NCBI RefSeq assembly: GCF_000934765.1
Contig: NZ_JYNN01000003.1
Coordinates: 62,001-126,000 of the forward strand
Reading direction: 5' to 3'
Length of the DNA stretch: 64,000 nucleotides
Source: Thiomicrospira microaerophila
Lineage (GTDB): Bacteria > Pseudomonadota > Gammaproteobacteria > Thiomicrospirales > Thiomicrospiraceae
In this document: positions 1-8,424 of the stretch, one piece after another
Layout of the letters: each line of letters begins with the position of its first letter
Position numbering within the stretch: position 1 is the stretch's first letter
The notes under the pieces: model-generated
What the model was told of the DNA's origin: nothing
Seen by the model: only the letters and a program-made list of their open reading frames with translations
Databases searched by the model: none
Made by a program: the position numbers and the translations under genes

Positions 1-529
1 TAAAGCCATCGAGATCAATAAACACTAGCGCTAAGCCTTGTTGACGACGCGCCGCTTGCGCCATCGCTTGATGAAGGCGGTCGGCCAATAGACTACGATT
101 GGGCAATCCGGTTAGCGCATCATAATAAGCCATTTGATCGAGTTGTTTTCGGGCTTGGTCGCGCGCGAGGATGTTACGAATACGTAATTGCAAAATCGGC
201 AACGAAAAAGGCTTGGTAATAAAATCATCCGCACCCAACTCCAACCCTTTTACATGCGTTTCATGGCGATCATCGGCGGTCACTAAAATCACCGCCATCG
301 TGCGCCCCCAGTTGGATTGGCGAATATGCGTCAATACTTCTAAACCGTCCATTTCAGGCATCATAATGTCAAGCAAAACTAAATCAGGGCGCAGTGATTC
401 AGCTAGGCGAAGCGCTTCCTTGCCTGAGGTGACAACGGAAACTTGATATAGCTCACCCAAGACACCGAGCATGATTTGTAGGTTAGTTGGATGATCATCC
501 ACTACCAAAATTTTGGCTTTTTCACTCAT
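1..529 (-). CDS. Response regulator with receiver domain and start of a GGDEF domain (partial)
   Basis: The gene runs off the left edge, so only about 176 N-terminal residues are visible. Residues 1-125 form a receiver domain: acidic pair D11-D12, phospho-acceptor D54 in an LLDIMMPEMDG motif, and a conserved Lys-Pro (ITKPF) near residue 105. The next stretch, YYDALTGLPNR, is the usual opening motif of a diguanylate cyclase (GGDEF) domain; the GGDEF signature itself lies outside the window. Family knowledge: such proteins make c-di-GMP when phosphorylated. The ATG starts 3 bases after the stop of the hybrid kinase gene, so the two are probably co-transcribed and may be partners. Whether the cyclase is active cannot be judged. 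Confidence 0.85.
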   Translation of the reverse strand, partial: MSEKAKILVVDDHPTNLQIMLGVLGELYQVSVVTSGKEALRLAESLRPDLVLLDIMMPEMDGLEVLTHIRQSNWGRTMAVILVTADDRHETHVKGLELGADDFITKPFSLPILQLRIRNILARDQARKQLDQMAYYDALTGLPNRSLLADRLHQAMAQAARRQQGLALVFIDLDGF

Positions 530-532
530 TCA

Positions 533-3370
533 TTACACTTTTTTTTCATAGTGATCTAATATCCATTTTACCCTGTCAGCTGCATTAATAAAATCATAAG
601 CATCATTCATTTTCTTTATACCTTGTAAATTTGTATAAAATTTACTTGCCGGTGAGGAATCCATAATTCGATTAAAATCCGCTATTGACTCAAATCTTGC
701 CTGCTCCAGCAGAGGTAAAATCGCTCGGAGCTGTGTCATTAGCTCATCCTCATTAAACACAGACTGTATTCCTATATCATCATCTATTTCGTTGGTAGGC
801 TTAGTGGTTTTTGAAACAGACAAATACCGAGCTAATACCTCGACAAACTTGGCTTGGTTTAGCGGTTTAGTTAGATAATCATTCATCCCTAATGCCAAGC
901 ACTTTTGGCGATTTTCTTCAAACGCATCCGCTGTTAAGGCGATAATCGGAATGGGCTTGCGTTGTTGCTCGGCCTCCCATTCTCGAATTTGCTCGGTGGC
1001 CTGATAGCCGTCTAAAATCGGCATTTGAATATCCATCAAAATCAAGTCAAATTCATCATGCTCTGCCTGCACTATTTCTAGCGCTTGCTGACCATTTTCA
1101 GCTAACACGCAACGCAAACCAAATTCCTGTAACTGGTTTTCAACCACCAGCTGATTAATCTCGTTATCCTCTACAATCAACACGCGTCCGTTAAATCTAG
1201 GCAAAACGGGGGGTTCCACCTTGATTTGATTAGGCGCTGCTTGTTCAAAACAAGCGGGTTGCAATAATACTTTAAACCAAAACCGTGATCCTTGTCCTAT
1301 TTCGCTTTCCACGCCGACTTCACCACCCATCAACTCCGCTAGCTTCTGCACAATCGACAAGCCCAACCCTGTGCCACCATATTGGCGAGTACTGGTGTTG
1401 TCTAATTGAGAAAAAGGTTTAAACAATTGAGCTTGCTGCTGTGGTGCTATACCTATACCCGTATCTGTTACTGAAAACTCAATAACCCCCTTATCGCTCA
1501 AAGGTTTTGCCTGAAGATGAATATCCCCTTGATAAGTAAACTTAATCGCATTATTTACCAGATTATTAAGCATTTGACGCAAGCGTTGCTCATCCGCTTG
1601 ATAAAGCACACCTTCTTCACCCATCCATTGCGCATCAATTAACAAATCCTTTTCTTGTGCCGTGCCTTGAAACAAGGCCGTTGTTTCTTGCAAAACTTGC
1701 TCGATATCAACCAGGCCTGGTTGCAAAGTCAACTTACCCGCTTCGACTTTCGACAGGTCTAAAATATCATTTAATAAGCGCAACAAGGTTTCACCCGAAT
1801 GCATAATCGTTTGGCAGTAGATGCGATAATTTTCATCGCTCGGCTTAGTGGAAAGTAACAATTGCGCCATCCCCAAAATACCATTCATCGGTGTACGGAT
1901 TTCATGGCTCATCGTGGCTAAGAATCGGCTTTTGGCGATATTGGCCGCTTCGGCTTGCTGTTTATGTTGCTCTGTTTGATCAAGCAACTGCTCTAAGCGT
2001 AATTCGGATAGTTTTTGTTCAGTAATATCCATCACTATACCGACCACACGAACCACTTTGCCTGCTTCAACCAGCGGCGCGGTTTTGGTACGAATCCATT
2101 TATCCTTGCCTAAATGGGTTTTAAACGGAAAAATGAGATCATAGGGCTGGGCATCGGCGATACAGGCTTGAAAGGCATTCATAATGGTTTCGCGGTCTTC
2201 AGGTAAATAGCAATGCACACTTTCACCGATATGATCAAAGTCAGGGTCGGGTTCAAAATCATGTAATTCAAATAAACCTTGGGTCCAAAACATCTTGGCG
2301 CTATCCACCTGATATTCCCAGCCACCCACTTTAGCCAAGGCTTCACCGTCTTCTAATAAACGTTGACTGCGTTCAAGTTCATCTTTGAGATTTTGCAAAT
2401 CAGATATATCTCGACTAATGCCGAACAAACCGACAACCTGATTATTTTCATCAAGCAACGGCCATTTATTGGTTTGAACATAACCGATGTTTCCATTAGC
2501 ATCATAATAAGGGTTTATTTTGCCAAGTATCGGCTGCCCCAGTTCAAGAATAGGCTTCTCCTCTTGCTCATAAATCGCGGCAGTATCGGGTGGAAACAAT
2601 TCTCGATCATGCTTTCCAATCATTTCTTTCCAATTTTTAAAGCCTGTAATGTTTGCCAGCGTCTGACTACAAAACAACATCTTGCTTTGCTTATCCTTAA
2701 AATAGACAAAATCAGATGTTTGATTTAAAAAAGCTTCAAATTCATTAGTAAAACGATAGAGCTCAATCTCAGCTTGTTGGCGCTGAAGATGAATACGCCA
2801 CAAAGCCAAGGAAAGAAGCGCAAACACCACCAACCCCATCATCAGCAAAAGTTGAATTAGCCGATCTAATTTCTGTGCTTCATCCACTTTTAGTTGAATT
2901 TGCTCTTCTAATTGGCGATGGAATAATTCCATCGCCTCATCACTCATCATTGTATTGCGGTCATGAATCACTGATAGTAACAAGGTCTTTTGATCAAATT
3001 GATAAGGCTGAGAATACACTTCAACCGTTCTAAGCTCACCGTTCGCTAATTGATGACGAAATATAAAATAATTGCGTCCTTGCTCTTTCGCATTCTGGCG
3101 CTCATTGGCCACCTGTTGCGCGCTAAGGGTATTGATTTGCTGTATAGAGAGTGTTTGAAGTGTTTCGCGTGAATAACCATAAAAATCGACCGCTGCGGCG
3201 TTAGCATCGATAATTTGACCGGAGTCAGGGTCAATCAATAACATCACCAAACCCTGATTTTCAAACACCTGCTGAAAACTGGATGCCTGAACCGTGACAT
3301 TAAATAAAAACAGCCCCAAAACGAGCACGAAACCACGTTTTAAAAATAAAAGACTCGACACAAGACGCAC
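533..3370 (-). CDS. Hybrid sensor histidine kinase with three PAS domains and a receiver
   Basis: A 945-residue membrane sensor kinase. A hydrophobic N-terminal segment (about 12-28) is followed by a PAS domain (about 33-140), a second membrane helix (about 171-192), a PAS domain (about 206-325), a third PAS/PAC unit (about 340-452), a short coiled coil, a HisKA domain with H489 in MSHEIRTPMNG, an HATPase domain with DTGIGI and GGTGLGL motifs (about 595-705), and a receiver (about 728-845) with phospho-acceptor D780 in LILMDIQMP. The last 95 residues have no clear Hpt histidine, so phosphotransfer probably goes to another protein, plausibly the adjacent response regulator. The first PAS lies between the two membrane helices and may be periplasmic. 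The start is a GTG with a weak ribosome binding site, so it is uncertain. Confidence 0.9.
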   Translation of the reverse strand: MRLVSSLLFLKRGFVLVLGLFLFNVTVQASSFQQVFENQGLVMLLIDPDSGQIIDANAAAVDFYGYSRETLQTLSIQQINTLSAQQVANERQNAKEQGRNYFIFRHQLANGELRTVEVYSQPYQFDQKTLLLSVIHDRNTMMSDEAMELFHRQLEEQIQLKVDEAQKLDRLIQLLLMMGLVVFALLSLALWRIHLQRQQAEIELYRFTNEFEAFLNQTSDFVYFKDKQSKMLFCSQTLANITGFKNWKEMIGKHDRELFPPDTAAIYEQEEKPILELGQPILGKINPYYDANGNIGYVQTNKWPLLDENNQVVGLFGISRDISDLQNLKDELERSQRLLEDGEALAKVGGWEYQVDSAKMFWTQGLFELHDFEPDPDFDHIGESVHCYLPEDRETIMNAFQACIADAQPYDLIFPFKTHLGKDKWIRTKTAPLVEAGKVVRVVGIVMDITEQKLSELRLEQLLDQTEQHKQQAEAANIAKSRFLATMSHEIRTPMNGILGMAQLLLSTKPSDENYRIYCQTIMHSGETLLRLLNDILDLSKVEAGKLTLQPGLVDIEQVLQETTALFQGTAQEKDLLIDAQWMGEEGVLYQADEQRLRQMLNNLVNNAIKFTYQGDIHLQAKPLSDKGVIEFSVTDTGIGIAPQQQAQLFKPFSQLDNTSTRQYGGTGLGLSIVQKLAELMGGEVGVESEIGQGSRFWFKVLLQPACFEQAAPNQIKVEPPVLPRFNGRVLIVEDNEINQLVVENQLQEFGLRCVLAENGQQALEIVQAEHDEFDLILMDIQMPILDGYQATEQIREWEAEQQRKPIPIIALTADAFEENRQKCLALGMNDYLTKPLNQAKFVEVLARYLSVSKTTKPTNEIDDDIGIQSVFNEDELMTQLRAILPLLEQARFESIADFNRIMDSSPASKFYTNLQGIKKMNDAYDFINAADRVKWILDHYEKKV
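1711..1720. repeat. CCAGGCCTGG palindrome, copy 1 (in hybrid kinase)
   Basis: A perfect 16-bp form CAACCAGGCCTGGTTG at 1708-1723, encoding QPGL between the HisKA and HATPase domains. Confidence 0.8.
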
Positions 3371-3493
3371 TCGCTAATTGACTAGAAAACTTTTATACAC
3401 AATCCTCTATGATACCGACCCCTTGAGCATCTGGTCAATTAAAATGGTTAATTAAAAACAACTTCGCAAGTCTTATTTTCAGCAAACTGACTT

Positions 3494-3509
3494 AACCCGG
3501 ATGTTTAGC
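3494..3509. repeat. Gene-end motif copy 1 (AACCCGG-ATRTTTAGC)
   Basis: One of four near-identical 15-16 bp motifs in the window (also at 11604, 28133 and 61469). This copy has G for A at one position. It lies in the 210-bp gap between the hybrid kinase start and the repeat element at 3581; no gene is seen in that gap. Confidence 0.6.
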
Positions 3510-3580
3510 TTCGCTTTCTTCGATTCATAAATTCGCGTGATGAGCGCGCAGGATATTTTTCTCTTTCCCACCCAGAGCAT

Positions 3581-3981
3581 CACGGCCATTAAGTTAAGAA
3601 ATGAGTGGCAACACGGAGCGAACCAACTTGTGTCATTGCGAGGCCGAAGGCCGTGGCAATCTCTGGCAGACTGCACACGCCCTCAAAAGATTGCCGCGTC
3701 GCTACACTCCTCGCAATGACAAAAACTTAAGGGAATTGCGCACCCCCCCTTCGTCATTGCGAACGAAGTGAAGCAATCTCCAAAACCAGCGCACGCCCTC
3801 AAAAGATTGCCGCGTCGCTTCGCTCCTCGCAATGACAAAAACTTAAGGGAATTGCGCCCCCCCCCCTTCGTCATTGCGAACGAAGTGAAGCAATCTCCAA
3901 AACCAGCGCACGCCCTCAAAAGATTGCCGCGTCGCTGATGCTCCTCGCTATGACGGGGCTTTTCTTAAATTAATGGCCGTG
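3581..3981. mobile_element. MITE-like element, family 1, with three tandem hairpin units
   Basis: The element is bounded by imperfect terminal inverted repeats: 3581-3598 (CACGGCCATTAAGTTAAG) and 3964-3981 (its complement with one mismatch). Inside are three tandem units, each beginning GTCATTGCGA and ending in the complementary TCGCAATGAC or close to it (3632-3720, 3753-3836, 3870-3954), separated by C-rich linkers with runs of 7 and 10 C. It has no transposase and no convincing gene. Short open frames here merely translate the repeat. No target duplication is visible. The hairpin unit resembles a palindromic intergenic repeat widespread in bacteria. Copies of the same family are at 15444 and 32953. 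Confidence 0.8.
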
Positions 3982-4008
3982 AGGCGCAACGCGAGAGCGG
4001 GTTGTAAC

Positions 4009-5064
4009 TTATAGATAAGGAAAATTAAGCGCTTCTAAAGTTTCTTGGAAGTTTTCGATATTGTCGGCGGCAATATCGGTGCGATTGAAGCGGGCGATGT
4101 GAAACAAAGCTTCGCCTTCATTAACTAAGGGCAAATGGAGTTGCCCTATAATGATACCGCTAAAAGGTGCCCAGATTTCTACTTCAGATTCACCAAAAGG
4201 ATCCGATACCACTGCCAATAGGGTTTGGTCTTTTTGCACCCGATCGCCCTGCTTGACTTTAGCGCGGAAAATGCCGTCTTGCGGCGCACGCACCCAAGCG
4301 GAGGAGCGCGCGACAATCGGATCAAACTGGTTTTTCTTACGCGAAGCAGGCAGCATTTCAAGCTGACGCATCACCCGCAAAATTCCGTTCACACCACCGC
4401 GAATCGACAACTCATCAAACCGCAAAGCCTCGCCCGCTTCATACAACAATACGGGAATACCTTTCTTGCTTGCCGCTTCTCGTAAAGATCCATCGCGCAA
4501 ATTAGAATTTAACACAACCGGCGTACCAAATGCTTTAGCCAGTTTGAGGGTTTCCTCATTATCCAAATCAGCACGAATTTGTGGCAGGTTTGAGCGATGA
4601 ATCGCCCCGGTATGTAAATCAATCCCATGGGTACAGCGCTCAACAATTTCATCCAAAAACAGACGCGCCACTCGCCCAGCTAAAGAGCCTTTTTCAGAGC
4701 CTGGAAAACTGCGATTTAAGTCGCGACGATCCGGTAAGTAACGACTTTGGTTGATAAAGCCGTGCAGATTCACAATCGGTACCGCAATTAAGGTGCCTTT
4801 TAGGCGTTTAAGCGCGGGCACCTTGAGTAAACGCCGAATAATCTCCACGCCATTCAATTCATCGCCATGAATCGCCGCGCTAATAAACATCACCGGCCCC
4901 GCTTGATGGCCACACAGCACTTGCACCGGCATGGTAATCGGGCTGTGGGTATAGAGCTTACCGACGACTAAATCAATCGTTTTGCGCTCGCCAGGCATCA
5001 CCCGCTGCCCGGCCAAGGTAATCGGCTGGTTTTTGCGCCGTTTAGCCAACGCAGGCTCGCTCAT
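4009..5064 (-). CDS. Succinylglutamate desuccinylase/aspartoacylase-family metallo-hydrolase next to RimK
   Basis: A 351-residue M14-like zinc hydrolase. The zinc motif HGDELNGVEI near residue 67 (His and Glu ligands) and the DLHTG motif near residue 149 (third ligand region) are intact. The C-terminal 90 residues look like a small beta domain typical of this family (COG3608). Substrate is not known for this subgroup. The start codon overlaps the rimK stop by one base (TAATG), so it is translationally coupled to RimK. Inference: it may act on the glutamate tails RimK adds to ribosomal protein S6, or on a related amino-acyl substrate. An amino-acid deacylase role is the alternative. Confidence 0.85.
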   Translation of the reverse strand: MSEPALAKRRKNQPITLAGQRVMPGERKTIDLVVGKLYTHSPITMPVQVLCGHQAGPVMFISAAIHGDELNGVEIIRRLLKVPALKRLKGTLIAVPIVNLHGFINQSRYLPDRRDLNRSFPGSEKGSLAGRVARLFLDEIVERCTHGIDLHTGAIHRSNLPQIRADLDNEETLKLAKAFGTPVVLNSNLRDGSLREAASKKGIPVLLYEAGEALRFDELSIRGGVNGILRVMRQLEMLPASRKKNQFDPIVARSSAWVRAPQDGIFRAKVKQGDRVQKDQTLLAVVSDPFGESEVEIWAPFSGIIIGQLHLPLVNEGEALFHIARFNRTDIAADNIENFQETLEALNFPYL

Positions 5065-5969
5065 TAGCCTTTGCCTTTGGTCGCGGTGTTATAGGGTTTG
5101 GCATTTTTTTCGATGAATTCGATAATTTGCCCTGCAATATCCTTGCCCGATGCGGCTTCTATGCCTTCCAAGCCCGGTGAGGAGTTAACTTCCATCACCA
5201 CAGGCCCATGATTAGAGCGCAAAATATCAACACCACAGACGTTCAAGCCCATGATCTTAGCCGCCCGCAAAGCTGTCGCCCGTTCTTCAGGTGAAATCCT
5301 AACCAGCGCCGCGCTACCACCTCGGTGAAGGTTGGAACGGAACTCACCCTCTTTGCCTTGACGCTTCATCGATGCAATCACCTTACCGCCAACCACAAAA
5401 CAACGAATATCGGAGCCGCCCGCTTCCTTGATAAACTCTTGCACGAGAATATGCTCTTTAAGCCCCATAAAGGCTTGAATCACACTTTCAGCCGCTTGCT
5501 TGGTTTCAGCCAGCACCACGCCTAAACCCTGCGTACCCTGTAACACCTTTATCACCGCCGGCGCGCCACCGACAATATTTAATAAATCATCAATATCGTC
5601 TGGCGAATGGGCAAAGCTGGTCACAGGCAAGCCAATGCCATGCTTAGCCAGTAACTGCAAACTGCGCAACTTGTCGCGCGAACGGGTAATCGCCACCGAT
5701 TCATTGAGCGGATAAACACCCATCATTTCAAACTGGCGCAATACGGCTGTGCCATAAAATGTAACCGACGCGCCAATGCGCGGAATCACCGCATCAAAGC
5801 CATCCAACACCTCACCTTTATAATGAATTTCAGGGTGACGGGTGGTGATGTTCATATAGCAACGCAGCGAATCAATCACACGGACTTGGTGACCTCGCTG
5901 CTCGGCCGCTTCGACTAAACGGCGGGTTGAATAAAGTTTTGCATTACGGGATAAAATTCCGATTTTCAT
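5064..5969 (-). CDS. rimK: RimK, ribosomal protein S6 glutamate ligase
   Basis: A 301-residue ATP-grasp ligase. The N-terminal third matches the RimK pre-ATP-grasp domain (MKIGILSRN start). The ATP-grasp part carries [19 protein letters not shown] and the metal-binding end [23 protein letters not shown] (NSSPG loop). Length agrees with E. coli RimK (300). Family role: adds glutamate residues to the C-terminus of ribosomal protein S6. Its ATG overlaps the preceding protease gene by four bases (ATGA) and its stop overlaps the following hydrolase gene, so the three form a tight operon. Confidence 0.95.
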   Translation of the reverse strand: MKIGILSRNAKLYSTRRLVEAAEQRGHQVRVIDSLRCYMNITTRHPEIHYKGEVLDGFDAVIPRIGASVTFYGTAVLRQFEMMGVYPLNESVAITRSRDKLRSLQLLAKHGIGLPVTSFAHSPDDIDDLLNIVGGAPAVIKVLQGTQGLGVVLAETKQAAESVIQAFMGLKEHILVQEFIKEAGGSDIRCFVVGGKVIASMKRQGKEGEFRSNLHRGGSAALVRISPEERATALRAAKIMGLNVCGVDILRSNHGPVVMEVNSSPGLEGIEAASGKDIAGQIIEFIEKNAKPYNTATKGKG

Positions 5970-6412
5970 TTAGTTTCGCCATCCTTAGGCAGTTTTTGAC
6001 AGTAAGATTGACTCACATCAACCATAAAACGCTGTTCCATCGCCACCCGTCCTAACAGCATACGAAAACGCATGGTGTCGCGACTAGTCAGCGAGAGATC
6101 AATTGTAAATCGCTGGTTGCCCAGCACAAGTTCTGTTTCAATAAAATAACGTTCGGTTTTATTGCCTCCCGAATCAGTGACGATACGCTGGTCTTTGATA
6201 GGCGCTTCACACCAAACCTGGGTTTGATCATCATTTTGATTGGGGTGAATGCCAAATCGCACCCAGGCCTGGTTGTCTTTTTCAAACGGCTCGACCGAAA
6301 AAGCATGCAATGCCGATGTGCGAGCGCCGGTATCTACTTTGCACTTCAAGGCCGCGATACCCAGTTGTGGAAGCGCCACCCATTCTCGCCAACCGAGTAT
6401 TGCTTTATCCAT
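5966..6412 (-). CDS. RimB-type retropepsin-like protease (COG4067)
   Basis: A small protein of about 148 residues with the motif [13 protein letters not shown], the aspartic-protease-like signature of the family often named ATP-dependent zinc protease or RimB. In pseudomonads this family is encoded with RimK and affects S6 modification (family knowledge). A longer reading from 6439 is possible, but the ATG at 6412 has an AAGG ribosome binding site and overlaps the upstream stop codon (ATGGATAA), so I prefer it. It sits directly upstream of rimK with a 4-base overlap. Substrate is not shown by the sequence. Confidence 0.85.
   Translation of the reverse strand: MDKAILGWREWVALPQLGIAALKCKVDTGARTSALHAFSVEPFEKDNQAWVRFGIHPNQNDDQTQVWCEAPIKDQRIVTDSGGNKTERYFIETELVLGNQRFTIDLSLTSRDTMRFRMLLGRVAMEQRFMVDVSQSYCQKLPKDGETK
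6263..6272. repeat. CCAGGCCTGG palindrome, copy 2
   Basis: It lies inside the RimB-type protease gene, where it encodes part of NQAWV. The right flank GTTG continues the extended palindrome; the left flank is changed. Confidence 0.75.
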
Positions 6413-7259
6413 GCCATTCGCCTTTTGGTTTTTTATCATAATGCTGCCAACGGTTAAAGCGTATCATCGCTTGCAACTCTCTTATATAATCTTCTCGCTT
6501 AGCCGAATAGTCTATTAAGCCATAAGCCAACAACTCACTGTTTAAAGCTTGCTTTGACTGCCGAAGTTGCGCGCGCAGATTTCGTAGGGTTTCATAATTG
6601 ATCAATGCGTTCAAGTTTAACATATAAGCCGCCACCGAGTCCTCAACACTATTAAAAACGCGCACTTCATAAATTTGGCCCTCTGGGCGGCGCTCAGGTA
6701 CTAAGCCACAACCCACTGAAAAACACCAGTGACCAAAAAAATTCATCCCCTCCACCGCAAACCGAGACGTACCCCAGGCCGACTCATTCGCCGCTTGTGC
6801 CAGTGCCAGTGCGGGCGGAATTATATCCACTTTTATTAATAAGTCAGCATGCCACTGCACCATTGTTTGATCTTTTTTTCTAGGCTGTTGATACTTCACC
6901 GCCAACGCCTCAAACCGTTGCTTTTGCTTAACACTCATTTGATTAGGTTTTAATTGCTTTAAAAAATCCCGCTCAACGGCAATGGCTTTATTTGACGCAT
7001 AAATAGCGGGCAATATAAAATCAATAAAAGCCTGTTTTTTTTGATTCACATCCTGAATAGCCGCAAAGTCCGGCACCCGTGAGGGCGGTTTTTCCAGCGC
7101 CTTTACTTGAGTCGGCTTTTCAGATAACGCCAACACCCTATCCGAATCAACCAGATCAACCGAAGGTATTGAATTCGCTTCGCCTTGACCGCGCTCATAA
7201 AAAATCCAACTCGCGACCAAAACTAAAACAGGTAAGATAATTTTAAGATTTCGTTCCAC
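6405..7259 (-). CDS. Bax-like glucosaminidase-domain protein
   Basis: A 284-residue protein with an N-terminal membrane anchor (about residues 7-20) followed by a low-complexity linker and a glucosaminidase (lysozyme-like) domain. The core ALAQAANESAWGTSRFAVEG with the following NFFG contains the catalytic Glu of this family (Bax/FlgJ group). It probably acts on peptidoglycan in the periplasm or at the outer face of the membrane; the physiological role is unknown. The start is GTG with an AAGGA ribosome binding site about seven bases ahead. The end overlaps the RimB-type gene start, so it may be the first gene of the rimK operon. Confidence 0.85.
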   Translation of the reverse strand: MERNLKIILPVLVLVASWIFYERGQGEANSIPSVDLVDSDRVLALSEKPTQVKALEKPPSRVPDFAAIQDVNQKKQAFIDFILPAIYASNKAIAVERDFLKQLKPNQMSVKQKQRFEALAVKYQQPRKKDQTMVQWHADLLIKVDIIPPALALAQAANESAWGTSRFAVEGMNFFGHWCFSVGCGLVPERRPEGQIYEVRVFNSVEDSVAAYMLNLNALINYETLRNLRAQLRQSKQALNSELLAYGLIDYSAKREDYIRELQAMIRFNRWQHYDKKPKGEWHG

Positions 7260-7340
7260 TTTCTTTCCTTTACACTTTTTTTATATTAGGCATAATGATG
7301 AAATGATATTGGATAAAAAGCAAATTTTTAGGATAAAAAC

Positions 7341-8396
7341 ATGACCAGGACACAGAAAAATATTTTTTATAGCGGGTTGCTCGCCAGCTTTTTCATCGCG
7401 TTCAGCGCGATCACCACACAGAGCCATGCCAACAACCCTAATAGCGCCGCCGTTATATTAATGTACCACCATTTTGGTGATGACACCCCGCCAAGCACCA
7501 GCGTTACACTGGCGCAATTTGACGCTCATTTAGACTATCTTAGCAATCAGGGTTTTAACGTTTGGCCTTTATCAAAATTAATCACCCACTGGGAAACCAA
7601 CCAACCCGTACCGGATCGAACCGTTGTGTTAACCGCTGACGATGCGTATAAAAGTGTCTATACCGAAGCCTATCCTCGCCTTAAAGCCCTTGGCTGGTCA
7701 ATGACTACCTTTGTTAACTCTGAACCGGTTGATCGTGGATTTGGCAACTTTATGACCTGGCAACAAATGCGTGAAATGCAAGCGGATGGATTTGAATTTG
7801 CTAATCACAGTCATACTCACAGCAAAATGCGACCGATTGATGGCGAAACAGAAACACAGATGTTAGCAAGAGTGCGTCAAGAATTAGAAATGACCCAACA
7901 GCGACTCGAAGCCGAACTGGACGCTGAAAATGTGCCCATGCTGTTTGCCTATCCTTATGGCGAATACAGTGAGTCGGCTGCCAACTTGATCGCTGAGATG
8001 GGCTATGTAGGATTAGCACAGGTGTCTGGCGCAGTGGATGCTAACGCGGACCGTCGTGCGCTCAATCGTTTCCCGATGGCGGTGAATTTTGCCAAAATTG
8101 AAGACTTTCGTCTCAAGGTCAATACTCGCCCACTGCCGCTCACCTCGGTGACCCCCTGGAACCCAATAGTCACCGACAACCCACCCACTTTAACACTGAA
8201 CTTGAGTGAACCTGTACGCCAGCTAAACTGCTTTAATAGCCGAGGCCAAGCGCTGAAAATGGATTGGCAAACCCCGACAAAATTGGTCATTCAGTCCGAG
8301 CAAGCCTTACGCTCACCGCGTGACCGCTATGCGTGCACCGCGCCGATAGGCCAAGGACGCTGGTACTGGTTTGGGCATTTATGGATTATTGATTAA
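7341..8396 (+). CDS. Secreted polysaccharide deacetylase family protein
   Basis: A 351-residue protein with a signal peptide (about 1-30, ending QSHA). The NodB-type deacetylase domain has the metal and catalytic motifs D100-D101 in LTADDAY (the family norm is TFDDG) and H156/H160 in NHSHTH. The YPYGEY motif near 185 also fits. Residues beyond about 240 form an extra beta-rich tail. Family role: removes N-acetyl groups from a cell-surface or peptidoglycan polysaccharide. The variant DDAY in place of DDG is mildly unusual. ATG with an AGGA site; divergently oriented from the Bax-like gene. Confidence 0.85.
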   Translation: MTRTQKNIFYSGLLASFFIAFSAITTQSHANNPNSAAVILMYHHFGDDTPPSTSVTLAQFDAHLDYLSNQGFNVWPLSKLITHWETNQPVPDRTVVLTADDAYKSVYTEAYPRLKALGWSMTTFVNSEPVDRGFGNFMTWQQMREMQADGFEFANHSHTHSKMRPIDGETETQMLARVRQELEMTQQRLEAELDAENVPMLFAYPYGEYSESAANLIAEMGYVGLAQVSGAVDANADRRALNRFPMAVNFAKIEDFRLKVNTRPLPLTSVTPWNPIVTDNPPTLTLNLSEPVRQLNCFNSRGQALKMDWQTPTKLVIQSEQALRSPRDRYACTAPIGQGRWYWFGHLWIID

Positions 8397-8424
8397 ACTT
8401 ACCTGTTAAACAAAAGGAAACACA

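Noticed and set aside
3683-3919. A 78-residue minus-strand frame with an internally repeated segment
   Set aside because: It is only the translation of the tandem hairpin units of the repeat element; no ribosome binding site and no homology.
3581-3981. Possible CRISPR-like array
   Set aside because: Units are palindromic, spacers are nearly identical poly-C linkers, and no cas genes are near.
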